Shown one piece after another: positions 50,544 to 60,103 of a stretch of 64,000 bases of DNA; the first letter of the stretch is position 1, and the number at the start of each line of letters is the position of its first letter. Made by a program: the position numbers and the translations under genes. Origin of the DNA: Parabacteroides sp. Marseille-P3160 (GTDB lineage: Bacteria; Bacteroidota; Bacteroidia; Bacteroidales; Tannerellaceae). The notes beneath the pieces were generated by a model. It was not told the DNA's origin. It made no database searches and saw only the letters and a program-made list of their open reading frames with translations. The DNA lies in the NCBI RefSeq assembly GCF_900162725.1, contig NZ_LT799418.1, forward strand, positions 559,882-623,881, read 5' to 3'.

Positions 50544-51566
50544 ATGGAAAACCCGGAGAATGAAATAGTGATACGGTACCTTTCAGGAACAGCTTCTGAA
50601 GAGGAAAGGCGTGCGGTTGAGAAGTGGGCCTCCGAGTCGCCGGAGAACGAGCAGGCATTGGAGCAATTCTATTTTATCGGGCAATTGGCCGACCATTTAA
50701 AGGCCATAGACCAGATAAATGCGGAGGCATCCCTGCGCGATTTGAAGGAAAAGATTCGCCGGGAAAAGAAGTCCATTTCGATCAGGCGACGGTGGATGGC
50801 CTTACAGCGGATCGCCGCGATTTTGTTTTTGCCCGCCTTACTTTTGTCTTATTATCTTTTTACCCGGCAACAGCCGGCGGAAGCGCTTCCCCAATACATA
50901 GAAGTGCGGACGAACCCCGGCATGGTGGCGGCGGTCGATTTACCGGACGGCAGCAAAGTATGGCTGAACGCAAGCGGGTACCTCAAATATCCGACCCATT
51001 TTGCCGCCGGGCATCGGGAAGTCTATCTGGCCGGTGAAGGCTATTTCGACGTTGCGAAGAGGAAAAATCAGCCTTTTCTCGTAAAAGTGAACGAATCGTA
51101 TGGAGTAGAAGTAACCGGTACCGAATTTAATGTTTCCGCCTATGGAGAAGATAGTAAAATAGTTACCACACTGGTCGAAGGTTCCGTGCAGTTAAATCTG
51201 CGTACTGCAGGCCGGAGTGAACGCTATCCGCTTCATCCCAATGAGAAAGCGGTTTTTAAGGCGGGGAAAATCTCTGTCGAGACCGTTGACCCGATCTATG
51301 AAACCGGTTGGAAAGAAGGGAAAATGTATTTCAAGAATCTCCCGATGCAGGATGTGCTTCAACGGCTTAGCCGTTATTATAATGTCCGGTTTGCAGTGAA
51401 TAACCGGAAAGTCTATGAATCCATCATCACCGCCAAATTTGAGAACGAACAACTGCCGCAGGTATTGGAATATATCCAATTGGCGACCGGCATAAAATAT
51501 AAAATAAGGAAACCGGAAATCAGCGGAGAGAAACTGAATGCCGTGGTAGTAGAGTTAACCAAATAA
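50544..51566 (+). CDS. FecR-like anti-sigma factor
   Basis: A 340-residue anti-sigma factor. The cytoplasmic N-terminus (about residues 1-85) binds the sigma factor; the membrane helix is IAAILFLPALLLSYYLF (about 90-106). The periplasmic FecR domain has VRTNPGMVAAVDLPDGSKVWLN, and the C-terminal DUF4974 domain has MYFKNLPMQDVLQRLSRYYNV. These proteins release the sigma factor when the STN domain of the partner SusC signals substrate. Gene order (sigma divergent, anti-sigma, STN-SusC, SusD) is the classical arrangement. Confidence 0.93.
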   Translation: MENPENEIVIRYLSGTASEEERRAVEKWASESPENEQALEQFYFIGQLADHLKAIDQINAEASLRDLKEKIRREKKSISIRRRWMALQRIAAILFLPALLLSYYLFTRQQPAEALPQYIEVRTNPGMVAAVDLPDGSKVWLNASGYLKYPTHFAAGHREVYLAGEGYFDVAKRKNQPFLVKVNESYGVEVTGTEFNVSAYGEDSKIVTTLVEGSVQLNLRTAGRSERYPLHPNEKAVFKAGKISVETVDPIYETGWKEGKMYFKNLPMQDVLQRLSRYYNVRFAVNNRKVYESIITAKFENEQLPQVLEYIQLATGIKYKIRKPEISGEKLNAVVVELTK

Positions 51567-51719
51567 AAATCAAGTATGAATTGTAAAACCATTTTGCCTA
51601 TGGGAAGGAAATAGGAAAAAAGAAAAAAATACGGAAGAATGCAGCAACATCCTTCCGTACGAAAGCCATCTGCTGCGATTGCAGCTATTAAATAACTTTA
51701 AAACACCAAATACAAAAGT

Positions 51720-54700
51720 ATGTATAAAAAATTAACCTTAAAAAAGTTAGGGGGAAAATCGTATACTCTCTTACGAAAAATACCATTAGCCATGAGACTA
51801 AGTATTCTTTTTCTTTTTTTTAGTATCGGAATGAGTTTTGCCGGCAACACCTATGCCCAGAACAAGCTCATTTCACTGAATGTAAAGAACTCCAGTGTTG
51901 GTTCGATCTTGGAGCAGGTGGAGAAGCAAAGCGACTTTACCTTTGTCTATGACGCCCATCAAGTCAACACGGCAAGAAACGCTTCCGTTGCAGTTGAAAA
52001 CAAAAATATCTATGAAGTACTCACCCAGCTATTTGATAATTCCGATATCGTCTTCACGGTTGTCAACAAAAAGATCGTTCTGAACACAAAAGAAGAACTT
52101 CCGATCGCTTTGCAACAACCGCAAACCCGTAGAATTACCGGGACTGTAACGGACGAAAAAGGCGAACCGATTATTGGTGCCAATGTCATTGTGCAAGGTA
52201 CTAATATGGGGGTAATTACAGATTTAAATGGAGTATTCTCTTTAGATATACCTACCGGAAATAAACAGTTACAAATCTCTTTTATTGGTTATCTTACTCA
52301 ATATTTGGATATAACCGAGGGCACTAAGTTTAGTGTTATACTAAAAGAGAGTATTAATGTATTAGATGAGATTGTCGTTGTAGGTTATGGGGCTTTAGAT
52401 AAAAAGGTGATGACTAATGCTGTCACAAAAATAAAATCTGAAAATTTTACAAGTGGAACCACTTCTCCATTAATGGCAATACAAGGAAAGGTGGCCGGAC
52501 TCTCCGTACAATCGACAAACGGTTCTGACCCGAATGCAAATCAAAGCATCCAATTGAGAGGAGCTAATTCCATTAATGCTGATATGGGACCGCTTATTGT
52601 GATCGATGGCGTACCTGGAGCAGAGATGGCTTTAGTTGCCAAAGAAGATATAGAATCCATAACAGTGTTGAAAGATGCTTCTGCTGCAGCAATTTATGGA
52701 ACAAGAGCTTCTGGAGGTGTTATTTTGGTTACCACCAAGCGACCTCAGATCGGCAAAGCCCAAATCAATTTTGTAAGTGAGCTATCTACAGAAACTGTAA
52801 GGAAGAAGCCCGATATTCTTACGGCTGACGAGTTTCGTAGCTATGGGAAAGCAGACAGAGATACTCCGGGTGACGGAGGGTATAATTATGGAGGGTCGAC
52901 AAATTGGTATGATAAGATATTACGTTCGACTCCATTGAGCCAACGCTATGTAATTAGCGCAAGCGGTGGGACAGAAAACGCTCGTGTCGGAGGAAGCGTT
53001 ACGGTCAGAGATGCAAAAGGTATGGCTATAACTTCCACCAGAAAAGAGCTTAGCGGGCGATTGAATACCTATTTCAAATTTTTAGACGACCGGCTTGAAT
53101 TAATCTCGAATATTAGTTATTCGGAGATAAATTCAAATCTTATCGATAATGAGATTTTTGAGAAAGCAATGACACTAAACCCGACATATCCTTTATATAG
53201 CGATCAATATGAATCGGGTTATAATATGATACTCAATCAGTCCCAATTATTTAATCCTGTGGCAGAAGTTAAATTGAAAAACAACAATCTTGAATCCACT
53301 CTTCTATTGGCAAATTCAACGTTGAAATTAAATTTGACTGATTTTTGGTCTGTATCGGCCATGGTCGCTGCCAAAAGGACTTCTGCTTACCAAGTTCAAT
53401 ATAGATCGGCGCAACATAGGATTTCTTTGGAAAACGGAGTAAAGGGATGGGGTTCCGAGGATTATAAAAGGTATATAGACAAGACTTTTGACCTAACCTC
53501 TAATTTAGACAAAACCTTTGGGGATCATACTATAAATGCTGTTGCCGGCTATTCCTTTCAAGAGTTTAACGGCCAGGGATTTGGCGCTGATAATCAGAAT
53601 TTTTTAGTTGATTATATAGGAGTTAATAATCTTGGATCAGGATCATACCTGTCGGAAGGAAAAGCCAATATGGGATCGTTTAAAGATGTCCGGACTCGTT
53701 TGATTGCTTTTTTAGGACGTATAAATTATGCTTATAAAGACCGTTATTTGTTAACCCTTACGACACGTTATGAAGGATCTTCTAAATTCTATCAAAATAA
53801 GTGGGGGACTTTTCCGGGGATATCGGCCGGATGGCGTATTTCATCTGAAAATTTCATGGAGAATGTCAAATTTATAAACGATTTAAAGATCCGTGGTGCA
53901 TATGGCGAGACCGGTAATGCAGGTTTTAGTTCTGTAAATGCTTTCCGGATGTTTAGCCTTGATTCTTGGACATATGTTAATGGACAATGGATGAGAGTCT
54001 ACGGGCTACAACATAACCAAGTAAAGGACATGAAATGGGAAGTTAAGAAAGAACTTGACTTTGGTTTAGACTATGCAGTATTAAATAATAAACTGACGGG
54101 TCGTTTTGATTGGTATAATCGGAAAGTGGATAGGTTGATTTATGTTATACCTGTTGCGTCTCCTCCTAATGTTTACGGTAGTTCTCAGACGAATGCCGGG
54201 AATATGGAAAATACCGGTTTTGAATTTGAATTGAGTTGGAATGCAATAAACAAGAAGAATTTCACATATAATACAACTATTGTAGCATCTACAAATAATA
54301 CTAAATTAAAAACATTGGGCATTGGCAATGCCTATGTAGACTTGCATACATTGCCTCATCCCGGATCACCCGGAACAGCTGTCCGGATACAACCCGGCAC
54401 GGAAATTGGGAAATTCTTTCTATTTAAAAGTGCCGGATACGATGAGAATGGAATGGCACTGATCTATGATAAAGACGAAAATATTATCCCTTATGATAGG
54501 AGGAATCCCGAAACAGACAGGAGATATATTGGGAAATCAATTCCGAAATTAACCTTATCCTGGGGACATGACTTGCGCTATAAACAATGGGATTTAAACA
54601 TTTATATGCGTAGCTGGCTTGGGTATGATGTGTTTAATGTCAATGAGATGTATTATGGCATACCTACTTCATTGAGCAATGGAAGGAATGTATTAAAAGA

Positions 54701-55004
54701 TGCAGTCACAAAAAATGCATTTATTAGCAAGGACAACCCGCGTCTACTTACGGATGAATGGTTAGAAAACGGAAGTTTTCTCAAGGTGGATGTGATAACA
54801 TTAGGTTATACTTTCAATAGGAAAATGATCAGACCATTAGCTAATGCCCGTATCTATTTGACGGGACGTGATTTGTTTACAATTACGGGTTATAAAGGAT
54901 TGGATCCGGAAATAAACGTAAACGGACTTGAACCCGGATTCGAGGATGTCAATGCTTATCCAAGGACACGTACGTTTATGCTGGGAATTCAAATAGGGTT
55001 TTAA
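51720..55004 (+). CDS. SusC-like transporter with STN signalling domain
   Basis: A 1094-residue SusC-family receptor. After the signal (MRLSILFLFFSIGMSFAGNTYA) comes an STN domain (LISLNVKNSSVGSILEQVEKQ, about 49-120), which contacts the anti-sigma factor. The regulatory-like domain (RITGTVTDEKGEPIIGANV, about 137-220), plug (GKVAGLSVQSTNGSDP, then IQLRGANSINADMGPLIVIDGVP) and barrel follow, ending RTFMLGIQIGF. The STN domain makes it both transporter and sensor. It lies 153 bases after the anti-sigma factor gene. Confidence 0.93.
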   Translation: MYKKLTLKKLGGKSYTLLRKIPLAMRLSILFLFFSIGMSFAGNTYAQNKLISLNVKNSSVGSILEQVEKQSDFTFVYDAHQVNTARNASVAVENKNIYEVLTQLFDNSDIVFTVVNKKIVLNTKEELPIALQQPQTRRITGTVTDEKGEPIIGANVIVQGTNMGVITDLNGVFSLDIPTGNKQLQISFIGYLTQYLDITEGTKFSVILKESINVLDEIVVVGYGALDKKVMTNAVTKIKSENFTSGTTSPLMAIQGKVAGLSVQSTNGSDPNANQSIQLRGANSINADMGPLIVIDGVPGAEMALVAKEDIESITVLKDASAAAIYGTRASGGVILVTTKRPQIGKAQINFVSELSTETVRKKPDILTADEFRSYGKADRDTPGDGGYNYGGSTNWYDKILRSTPLSQRYVISASGGTENARVGGSVTVRDAKGMAITSTRKELSGRLNTYFKFLDDRLELISNISYSEINSNLIDNEIFEKAMTLNPTYPLYSDQYESGYNMILNQSQLFNPVAEVKLKNNNLESTLLLANSTLKLNLTDFWSVSAMVAAKRTSAYQVQYRSAQHRISLENGVKGWGSEDYKRYIDKTFDLTSNLDKTFGDHTINAVAGYSFQEFNGQGFGADNQNFLVDYIGVNNLGSGSYLSEGKANMGSFKDVRTRLIAFLGRINYAYKDRYLLTLTTRYEGSSKFYQNKWGTFPGISAGWRISSENFMENVKFINDLKIRGAYGETGNAGFSSVNAFRMFSLDSWTYVNGQWMRVYGLQHNQVKDMKWEVKKELDFGLDYAVLNNKLTGRFDWYNRKVDRLIYVIPVASPPNVYGSSQTNAGNMENTGFEFELSWNAINKKNFTYNTTIVASTNNTKLKTLGIGNAYVDLHTLPHPGSPGTAVRIQPGTEIGKFFLFKSAGYDENGMALIYDKDENIIPYDRRNPETDRRYIGKSIPKLTLSWGHDLRYKQWDLNIYMRSWLGYDVFNVNEMYYGIPTSLSNGRNVLKDAVTKNAFISKDNPRLLTDEWLENGSFLKVDVITLGYTFNRKMIRPLANARIYLTGRDLFTITGYKGLDPEINVNGLEPGFEDVNAYPRTRTFMLGIQIGF

Positions 55005-55024
55005 TTTATTAAAAAAAGGATATT

Positions 55025-56710
55025 ATGAAGAAAATACAGATAATAAGGAATACCATACTGATAATGATAATTTCATTTTTGAGCTCATGTACTGATTTGG
55101 AGCCTGTATGGTATGATAAAGTAACACCTGAAACATTCTATAAAACAAAGGAAGAAATCTACTCTGCCATGGGACGTCCTTTTACTCATTTTGATTGGTT
55201 TCTCGGAGATAAATGGATTTCTCAGGAATGTACTGCCGACCAGTTTGTTGTTTTGACAAAAGGAGTCAACTTCGGAGGAGATTTTGAGCGTATGCAGCAT
55301 AGTGACTGGGACGCGAATTCAGGTTGGGTTACCGGCGGATGGACGGGGGCTACAATGGGCATTACTTTGTGCCTTGACGTCATCGGAGACCTTGAAAAAA
55401 TAGATTATAATGCTATCGGCTTAACTGAGGCGGATCGGCAAGACCATACGAGCCAACTTAAAACGCTAATGGCTTATTTCTATATGCGAGGATTGGATTG
55501 GTATGGTGGAATGCCTATTTATAGGTCTATAGATGAGAAAGATTTGAAACCCAGGAATACGGATGAGGAAACTTTTAATTTTATTGATTCGTTGCTTACC
55601 GATGCTATACCCAAATTACCTGTTATCTCCTGGGATAACTCTCAAGGGCAAACAATCAGCAGAGGTGCGGCCGCAGCAATTAAGGCCGAGCTGTACTTTA
55701 ACGCCCAATCCTATATAGGAGAAGATATGTTCACGGAATGTGCCAAGATCTGTGAAGATATTATCAATGGGGTATACGGAGAATATGAATTATCTTCTAC
55801 CTGGTACGGACCTCATAGTTTTGATAACAATAAGTCGAAAGAGTTATTATGGCTGACGCCTTCCGAAAGAAATAAGTTGCAGTATAATTCTTTCTATATG
55901 TATGCGTTTCATTATCATAGTACGAGTTATATGTATTTTGGAAATGAGACGTTGGGTGGAGCGATGAATGCAACAAGTATTCAACCGTCAAGGAAACCTA
56001 CGGGCGAAATATATACTGAATTTAAATTAGGAAAGGCTTATGAGAAATTCAATGATAAAGACTTGAGGAAGAAACCTTACAAATATAAGGGAAATGGCGC
56101 ATATGAAGGTATGTTCATTGTCGGTGATTTCAAAACGCCTGAAGGAAATGTCATAAATGGATTTGAAGAATATAAAGACAGGCCTCTTGTTTTTGTCGAT
56201 TATGTAGGGCGGATGTCACAAGTAGGATCCGCAACATACCCAACAGTCGGCAGTTTACACTCAACGGTAAAAGACGGTGAAGAGAATTCCGGAGTAAGAC
56301 TTGTAAAAGTACCTATTCCTACATCATCCGATGTCAATCTAACCTGGGGAGCAGACCGGCCCATTATCAGGTTGGCTGAGATATATTATATGCTTGCTGA
56401 ATGTAAATGGAGAGCCGGAGATAAAGCTTCTGCCGCCAGCCTTATTAATGCAGTACGTAAAAGAAATTTCGAGAATGAGGTTGATCCCGATCCTGTAACG
56501 GCGGCAAACCTGGATAAATATCGATTTGTTGACGAATGGGGCATCGAATTCTTAGGTGAAGGACGCCGAAGAACTGACTTGATACGGTGGGGCATGTTTG
56601 TTACTGAAAATTGGTGGGATCATAACGCCTCTAATGATAAAAGGCTGAACCGTTATCCTTTGCCGAGTAGTGCGCTTTCCGGTAATAATCTATTGGAACA
56701 GAACCCATAA
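55025..56710 (+). CDS. SusD-like lipoprotein
   Basis: A 561-residue SusD-family protein with a lipoprotein signal (MKKIQIIRNTILIMIISFLSSC; Cys22). It has TSQLKTLMAYFYMRGLDWYGG (about 142-162), the C-terminal RFVDEWGIEFLGEGRRRTDLIRWG (about 499-522) and RYPLPSSALSGNNLLEQNP at the end, all family features. The usual final Gly-Tyr is missing, but the length is normal. It follows the SusC gene by 20 bases. A 14-bp perfect hairpin after the stop probably ends or buffers the transcript. Confidence 0.9.
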   Translation: MKKIQIIRNTILIMIISFLSSCTDLEPVWYDKVTPETFYKTKEEIYSAMGRPFTHFDWFLGDKWISQECTADQFVVLTKGVNFGGDFERMQHSDWDANSGWVTGGWTGATMGITLCLDVIGDLEKIDYNAIGLTEADRQDHTSQLKTLMAYFYMRGLDWYGGMPIYRSIDEKDLKPRNTDEETFNFIDSLLTDAIPKLPVISWDNSQGQTISRGAAAAIKAELYFNAQSYIGEDMFTECAKICEDIINGVYGEYELSSTWYGPHSFDNNKSKELLWLTPSERNKLQYNSFYMYAFHYHSTSYMYFGNETLGGAMNATSIQPSRKPTGEIYTEFKLGKAYEKFNDKDLRKKPYKYKGNGAYEGMFIVGDFKTPEGNVINGFEEYKDRPLVFVDYVGRMSQVGSATYPTVGSLHSTVKDGEENSGVRLVKVPIPTSSDVNLTWGADRPIIRLAEIYYMLAECKWRAGDKASAASLINAVRKRNFENEVDPDPVTAANLDKYRFVDEWGIEFLGEGRRRTDLIRWGMFVTENWWDHNASNDKRLNRYPLPSSALSGNNLLEQNP

Positions 56711-56724
56711 ATGTCTTTTTAATC

Positions 56725-56766
56725 ATAAGGGGAAGATATTAACAGTAGAATTTATCTTCCCCTTAT
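56725..56766 (+). terminator. Strong hairpin after the SusD gene
   Basis: Positions 56725-56738 and 56753-56766 form a perfect 14-bp stem with a 14-base loop. The stem ends without a T-run, so it may stabilise the susCD mRNA relative to the downstream enzymes. Confidence 0.65.
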
Positions 56767-56779
56767 ATTTAAAGAAGGT

Positions 56780-56927
56780 GTGTTGTCAAAAGTCATTCGC
56801 TTTCAATCGAAAAAATGACAGTTATGACTAAATTCAGTTATAACTATGAACGAACGCAGTCATAACTATGAATGCACGCATTCATAGTTGTGAATTTTTT
56901 ACAGCATTTTCTTTTGACACAACCCCG
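56780..56927. repeat. TTCATAACTATGAA-type palindromic repeats, copy B
   Basis: Several related motifs occur: gttatgac, gttataactatgaac, gtcataactatgaatg and cattcatagttgtgaat (56820-56896). They are bordered by imperfect inverted repeats (gtgttgtcaaaag near 56780 and cttttgacacaac near 56910). The motif is the same as in the 14,832-14,913 cluster. Confidence 0.6.
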
Positions 56928-56961
56928 GGAAAAGAAGTAATTTATGATAAATAGAGATTAT

Positions 56962-59244
56962 ATGAAGAAGGTATTAACAATACTTGCTCTTGGCATGACG
57001 ATGATTGCATGTTCTTCCAGCCAAGACGGGTTGAAGGAGAAATTTAAATCACCTCCGAACCAATACCGTCCAATGCCATTTTGGCATTTGAACGGGCATC
57101 TAACTACCGGAAAAATAGAAAAAGAAGTGACCGAAGCTAAAACTTTATCCGGCTTTGGAGGAGTCACAGTACTTCCTGTATCACCAAGGCCTCAGCATCC
57201 GACCGGTATTCCATGTCCGGGAATGAGTCCGGCTTATTTAAGCGATGAATACTTTGAGCGCTATTCGGATATACTGCGAATATCGGAGAAGCAGGGCACT
57301 CAAGTTATCTTATATGATGATATTGATTTTCCCAGTGGATCAGTAGGAGGGCGCCTGCAAAGAGAGTATCCTGAATATACACGTAAGTTGATAAAAAAGT
57401 ATGAAGTAGATATTATCGGGGAAAAGCGGATAAAGGAACAATGCCCCGATCCTAAATCTATAATCATGGCTGTATCGGCAATGAATATGAACACAAAAGA
57501 GATTGTCGATCTACAACCTTATCTGGATGAAAATAATGCAATAGACTGGAAATCTCCAAAAGGTAAATGGAAAATTATGTTTTTCATTTGTGAAATGAAT
57601 ACAAATGGTGTTCATGGGCCTTTGGTCGATTATATGCAGCCCGAAGCTGTGTCTAAATTGATCGAAATGACTTATGGAGAATATGATAAAAGGTACAGCC
57701 AATATTTTGGCAATGTGATAACCAAGACCTTTTTCGATGACGTCGGTTTTGTTCATCAGGAAGAGACATGGACTCCGGCCATAACCCGGATATTTGAAGA
57801 AAAATACAAAAAGAACCCGGCACTCTATTATCCGGCCTTGTATTATGACATAGGTTCCGAAACGGAAGCTGCCCGGGTCGCTTTTTATGATATCCGTTCC
57901 GAATTGATGGCAGAAGGCTATGTAAAACAAGTTTCAGAATGGGCTGCCAAAAGAAATCTTAAAAGTATGGGACATCCGCCTGAAAATTACAGTCCGAATT
58001 CGGTCGTGGCCCATGGAGATATACTTAAATATTACCGTTATGCACAGATTCCATTATTAGATGCTATTTTTTATTATGGAAGAGGTCTGAATGGATTTAA
58101 ACAAGTGAGTTCAGCGGCCGACTTAGGCGATAAACCATTAGTTGGAGCGGAGTTGTGTGGTGCATTTTCCGCAGATATGGATTCCTTAGCAATGTATAGA
58201 ACTACGATCGAGGCGATTGTACGAGGTGTAAATTTGGTTGTTCCTCATGGTATGTGGTATGACACGGATCCGAAGAAAGTAGCTATACCTCCGCTGATAG
58301 CTCCCGAAAATCCATTGCTTAGGGATTGCTTGCCTCGTTACAGCGCTTATGTTGGGCGGGCATGTTTGCTGTTACAGGGCGGAAAGCACGTCTCCGAAAT
58401 CGCTTTATTATCACCGATAGCTTCAATACAGGGAGGCTCGTATATTAATAGGGATGCTGCGTCAGGACTGCCTGTGGCTAATTGGGTGCCGGAAGGGGTG
58501 AATCATCATCAGTTGAGTGATCTGCTTACGAACCAACTTCGTCGGGATTTTACATTCATACACCCTGAAAACTTGTGCAATGGTAAAATAACAGCAAATG
58601 GGCAAGAACTCAGATTGAATAATGCTACGAATATTCAAGATTATAAAGTTTTATTGCTTCCCGGAGGAGATATTATTTCGGCAGCTACCCTAAAAGCGAT
58701 AAAGAAATATTATGACGGAGGAGGCAAAGTAATAGCAACGGCGTCTTTACCCTTCAAGTCCGCAGAATTTGGACAGGACGATATTGTGAAGAATATTATA
58801 TCGGAAATGTTTGGAGTTGATGCTTCGGAAAAAATAACGGCAGATCTTTCGAAGTCGAACAGTAAAGGCGGACAGATCAAGTTTATAAAGGCAGTGACAA
58901 AAGAAAATCTAAGTGAAGCATTCAACCGGATGAATATTGTTGCAGATGTTCAATTTGACGAAGTATCTATTCCTAAACATGAGATAGGATATGTAAACTA
59001 TATACATAAACAGAAAGATGGTAAAGACTATTATTATTTTACCAATACTACAGAAAAGGAGATGGATCTAACAGTTTATCTGCGAGGTGCAATTAAAAAT
59101 ATTGAATTATGGAACCCGCATACAGGTAATATTTCAACTGATGTGAAGGCATACAAGCATAAAAAAGATGATATTGTATTAACGGCTGTTGATATAAGAA
59201 TCCCTGCGGTTTCATCTATATTTGTAATAGGAAATCGTAAATGA
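56962..59244 (+). CDS. GH106-like glycoside hydrolase lipoprotein
   Basis: The ATG at 56962 gives 760 residues with a lipoprotein signal (MKKVLTILALGMTMIACSSS). The first half looks like the N-terminal barrel of GH106-type alpha-L-rhamnosidases: PFWHLNGHLT, GFGGVTVLPVSP and LYDDIDFPSGSVGG, with FFDDVGF and GHPPENY further on. The second half has a flavodoxin-like fold region (LLLPGGDIISAATLKAIKKYYDGGGKVIATAS). It is shorter than typical GH106 enzymes (about 1000-1100) and lacks a C-terminal beta-sandwich. The family call is tentative. It overlaps the DUF1080 gene by four bases. Confidence 0.65.
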   Translation: MKKVLTILALGMTMIACSSSQDGLKEKFKSPPNQYRPMPFWHLNGHLTTGKIEKEVTEAKTLSGFGGVTVLPVSPRPQHPTGIPCPGMSPAYLSDEYFERYSDILRISEKQGTQVILYDDIDFPSGSVGGRLQREYPEYTRKLIKKYEVDIIGEKRIKEQCPDPKSIIMAVSAMNMNTKEIVDLQPYLDENNAIDWKSPKGKWKIMFFICEMNTNGVHGPLVDYMQPEAVSKLIEMTYGEYDKRYSQYFGNVITKTFFDDVGFVHQEETWTPAITRIFEEKYKKNPALYYPALYYDIGSETEAARVAFYDIRSELMAEGYVKQVSEWAAKRNLKSMGHPPENYSPNSVVAHGDILKYYRYAQIPLLDAIFYYGRGLNGFKQVSSAADLGDKPLVGAELCGAFSADMDSLAMYRTTIEAIVRGVNLVVPHGMWYDTDPKKVAIPPLIAPENPLLRDCLPRYSAYVGRACLLLQGGKHVSEIALLSPIASIQGGSYINRDAASGLPVANWVPEGVNHHQLSDLLTNQLRRDFTFIHPENLCNGKITANGQELRLNNATNIQDYKVLLLPGGDIISAATLKAIKKYYDGGGKVIATASLPFKSAEFGQDDIVKNIISEMFGVDASEKITADLSKSNSKGGQIKFIKAVTKENLSEAFNRMNIVADVQFDEVSIPKHEIGYVNYIHKQKDGKDYYYFTNTTEKEMDLTVYLRGAIKNIELWNPHTGNISTDVKAYKHKKDDIVLTAVDIRIPAVSSIFVIGNRK

Positions 59245-60008
59245 AAAATAATCAAATGGAAAAAGAAATGTTAAGGTGTCTTTTAGGGAGTTTATTCCTT
59301 TCCGTATTTACTGTTTGTACTGCCAACGCACAAAAAATAAATGAATTGACTCAGGCTGAAGTAAACGATGGCTGGCAACTTTTGTTCGATGGCAAAACGA
59401 CAAACGGCTGGCATTCTTTTAATCGGACTGAAGTGCTAAGTCCATGGAAAGTAAAAAATGGCGAACTGAACTTTAAAATAACGAAGGAAGGTGAGCGTGG
59501 ATGGGACTTAGTTACTGACGAAGAATTTGAAAACTTCGATTTGCGTTTAGAATGGAAAATAAGCAAGGGCGGTAATAGTGGCGTTTTTTTCGGTGTGAAA
59601 GAAGGAGCCGAGTATGGATGGGCTTCGAGCACAGGGATAGAAATGCAATTATTAGATAATATAGAGGGTGCAGACAGGCATGATCCTAAGCATTTGGCAG
59701 GAGCTATGTATGATTTGATAGATGCTTCACAAACGTCTAAACCCAAACCGGTAGGCCAATGGAATGAGTCCCGCATACTTAAGAAAGACGGACAGGTTAC
59801 ATTCTACCTTAACGGTATCGTTACCGCAAACGTTTATATGGGCGGTTGCGAATGGGCAGATCTTATTGCCAAAAGTAAATGGAATGGGTCGGATAAATAT
59901 AATGGAGAAGATATAGGGAAATTTCAAAAAGGGAAAATAGCCCTTCAAGATCATTTCGACGAAGTATCGTTTCGTAACATCAAGATAAAGAAGCTTGAGG
60001 AAAAATAG
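59241..60008 (+). CDS. DUF1080 (3-keto-disaccharide hydrolase-like) protein
   Basis: A 255-residue exported protein (signal LRCLLGSLFLSVFTVCTANAQ after MEKEM). The DUF1080 domain has DGWQLLFDGKTTNGWHSF (about 43-60), DLRLEWKISKGGNSGVFFGV (about 95-114), GIEMQLLDN and a concluding IALQDHFDEVSFRNIKIK. Members are jelly-roll proteins; some cleave 3-keto-glycosides. It starts inside the end of the preceding hydrolase gene, suggesting translational coupling. Its role here with a GH106-like enzyme is unknown but points to an unusual glycoside. Confidence 0.8.
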   Translation: MKNNQMEKEMLRCLLGSLFLSVFTVCTANAQKINELTQAEVNDGWQLLFDGKTTNGWHSFNRTEVLSPWKVKNGELNFKITKEGERGWDLVTDEEFENFDLRLEWKISKGGNSGVFFGVKEGAEYGWASSTGIEMQLLDNIEGADRHDPKHLAGAMYDLIDASQTSKPKPVGQWNESRILKKDGQVTFYLNGIVTANVYMGGCEWADLIAKSKWNGSDKYNGEDIGKFQKGKIALQDHFDEVSFRNIKIKKLEEK

Positions 60009-60103
60009 GACTTCAAATGGCAAACGGAAGCGGCACTGCGAATATAAAAAGCCGCTGGTTGTCCTATGTATTATAATGTAGAACCTAAAAAACAATATGA
60101 AAA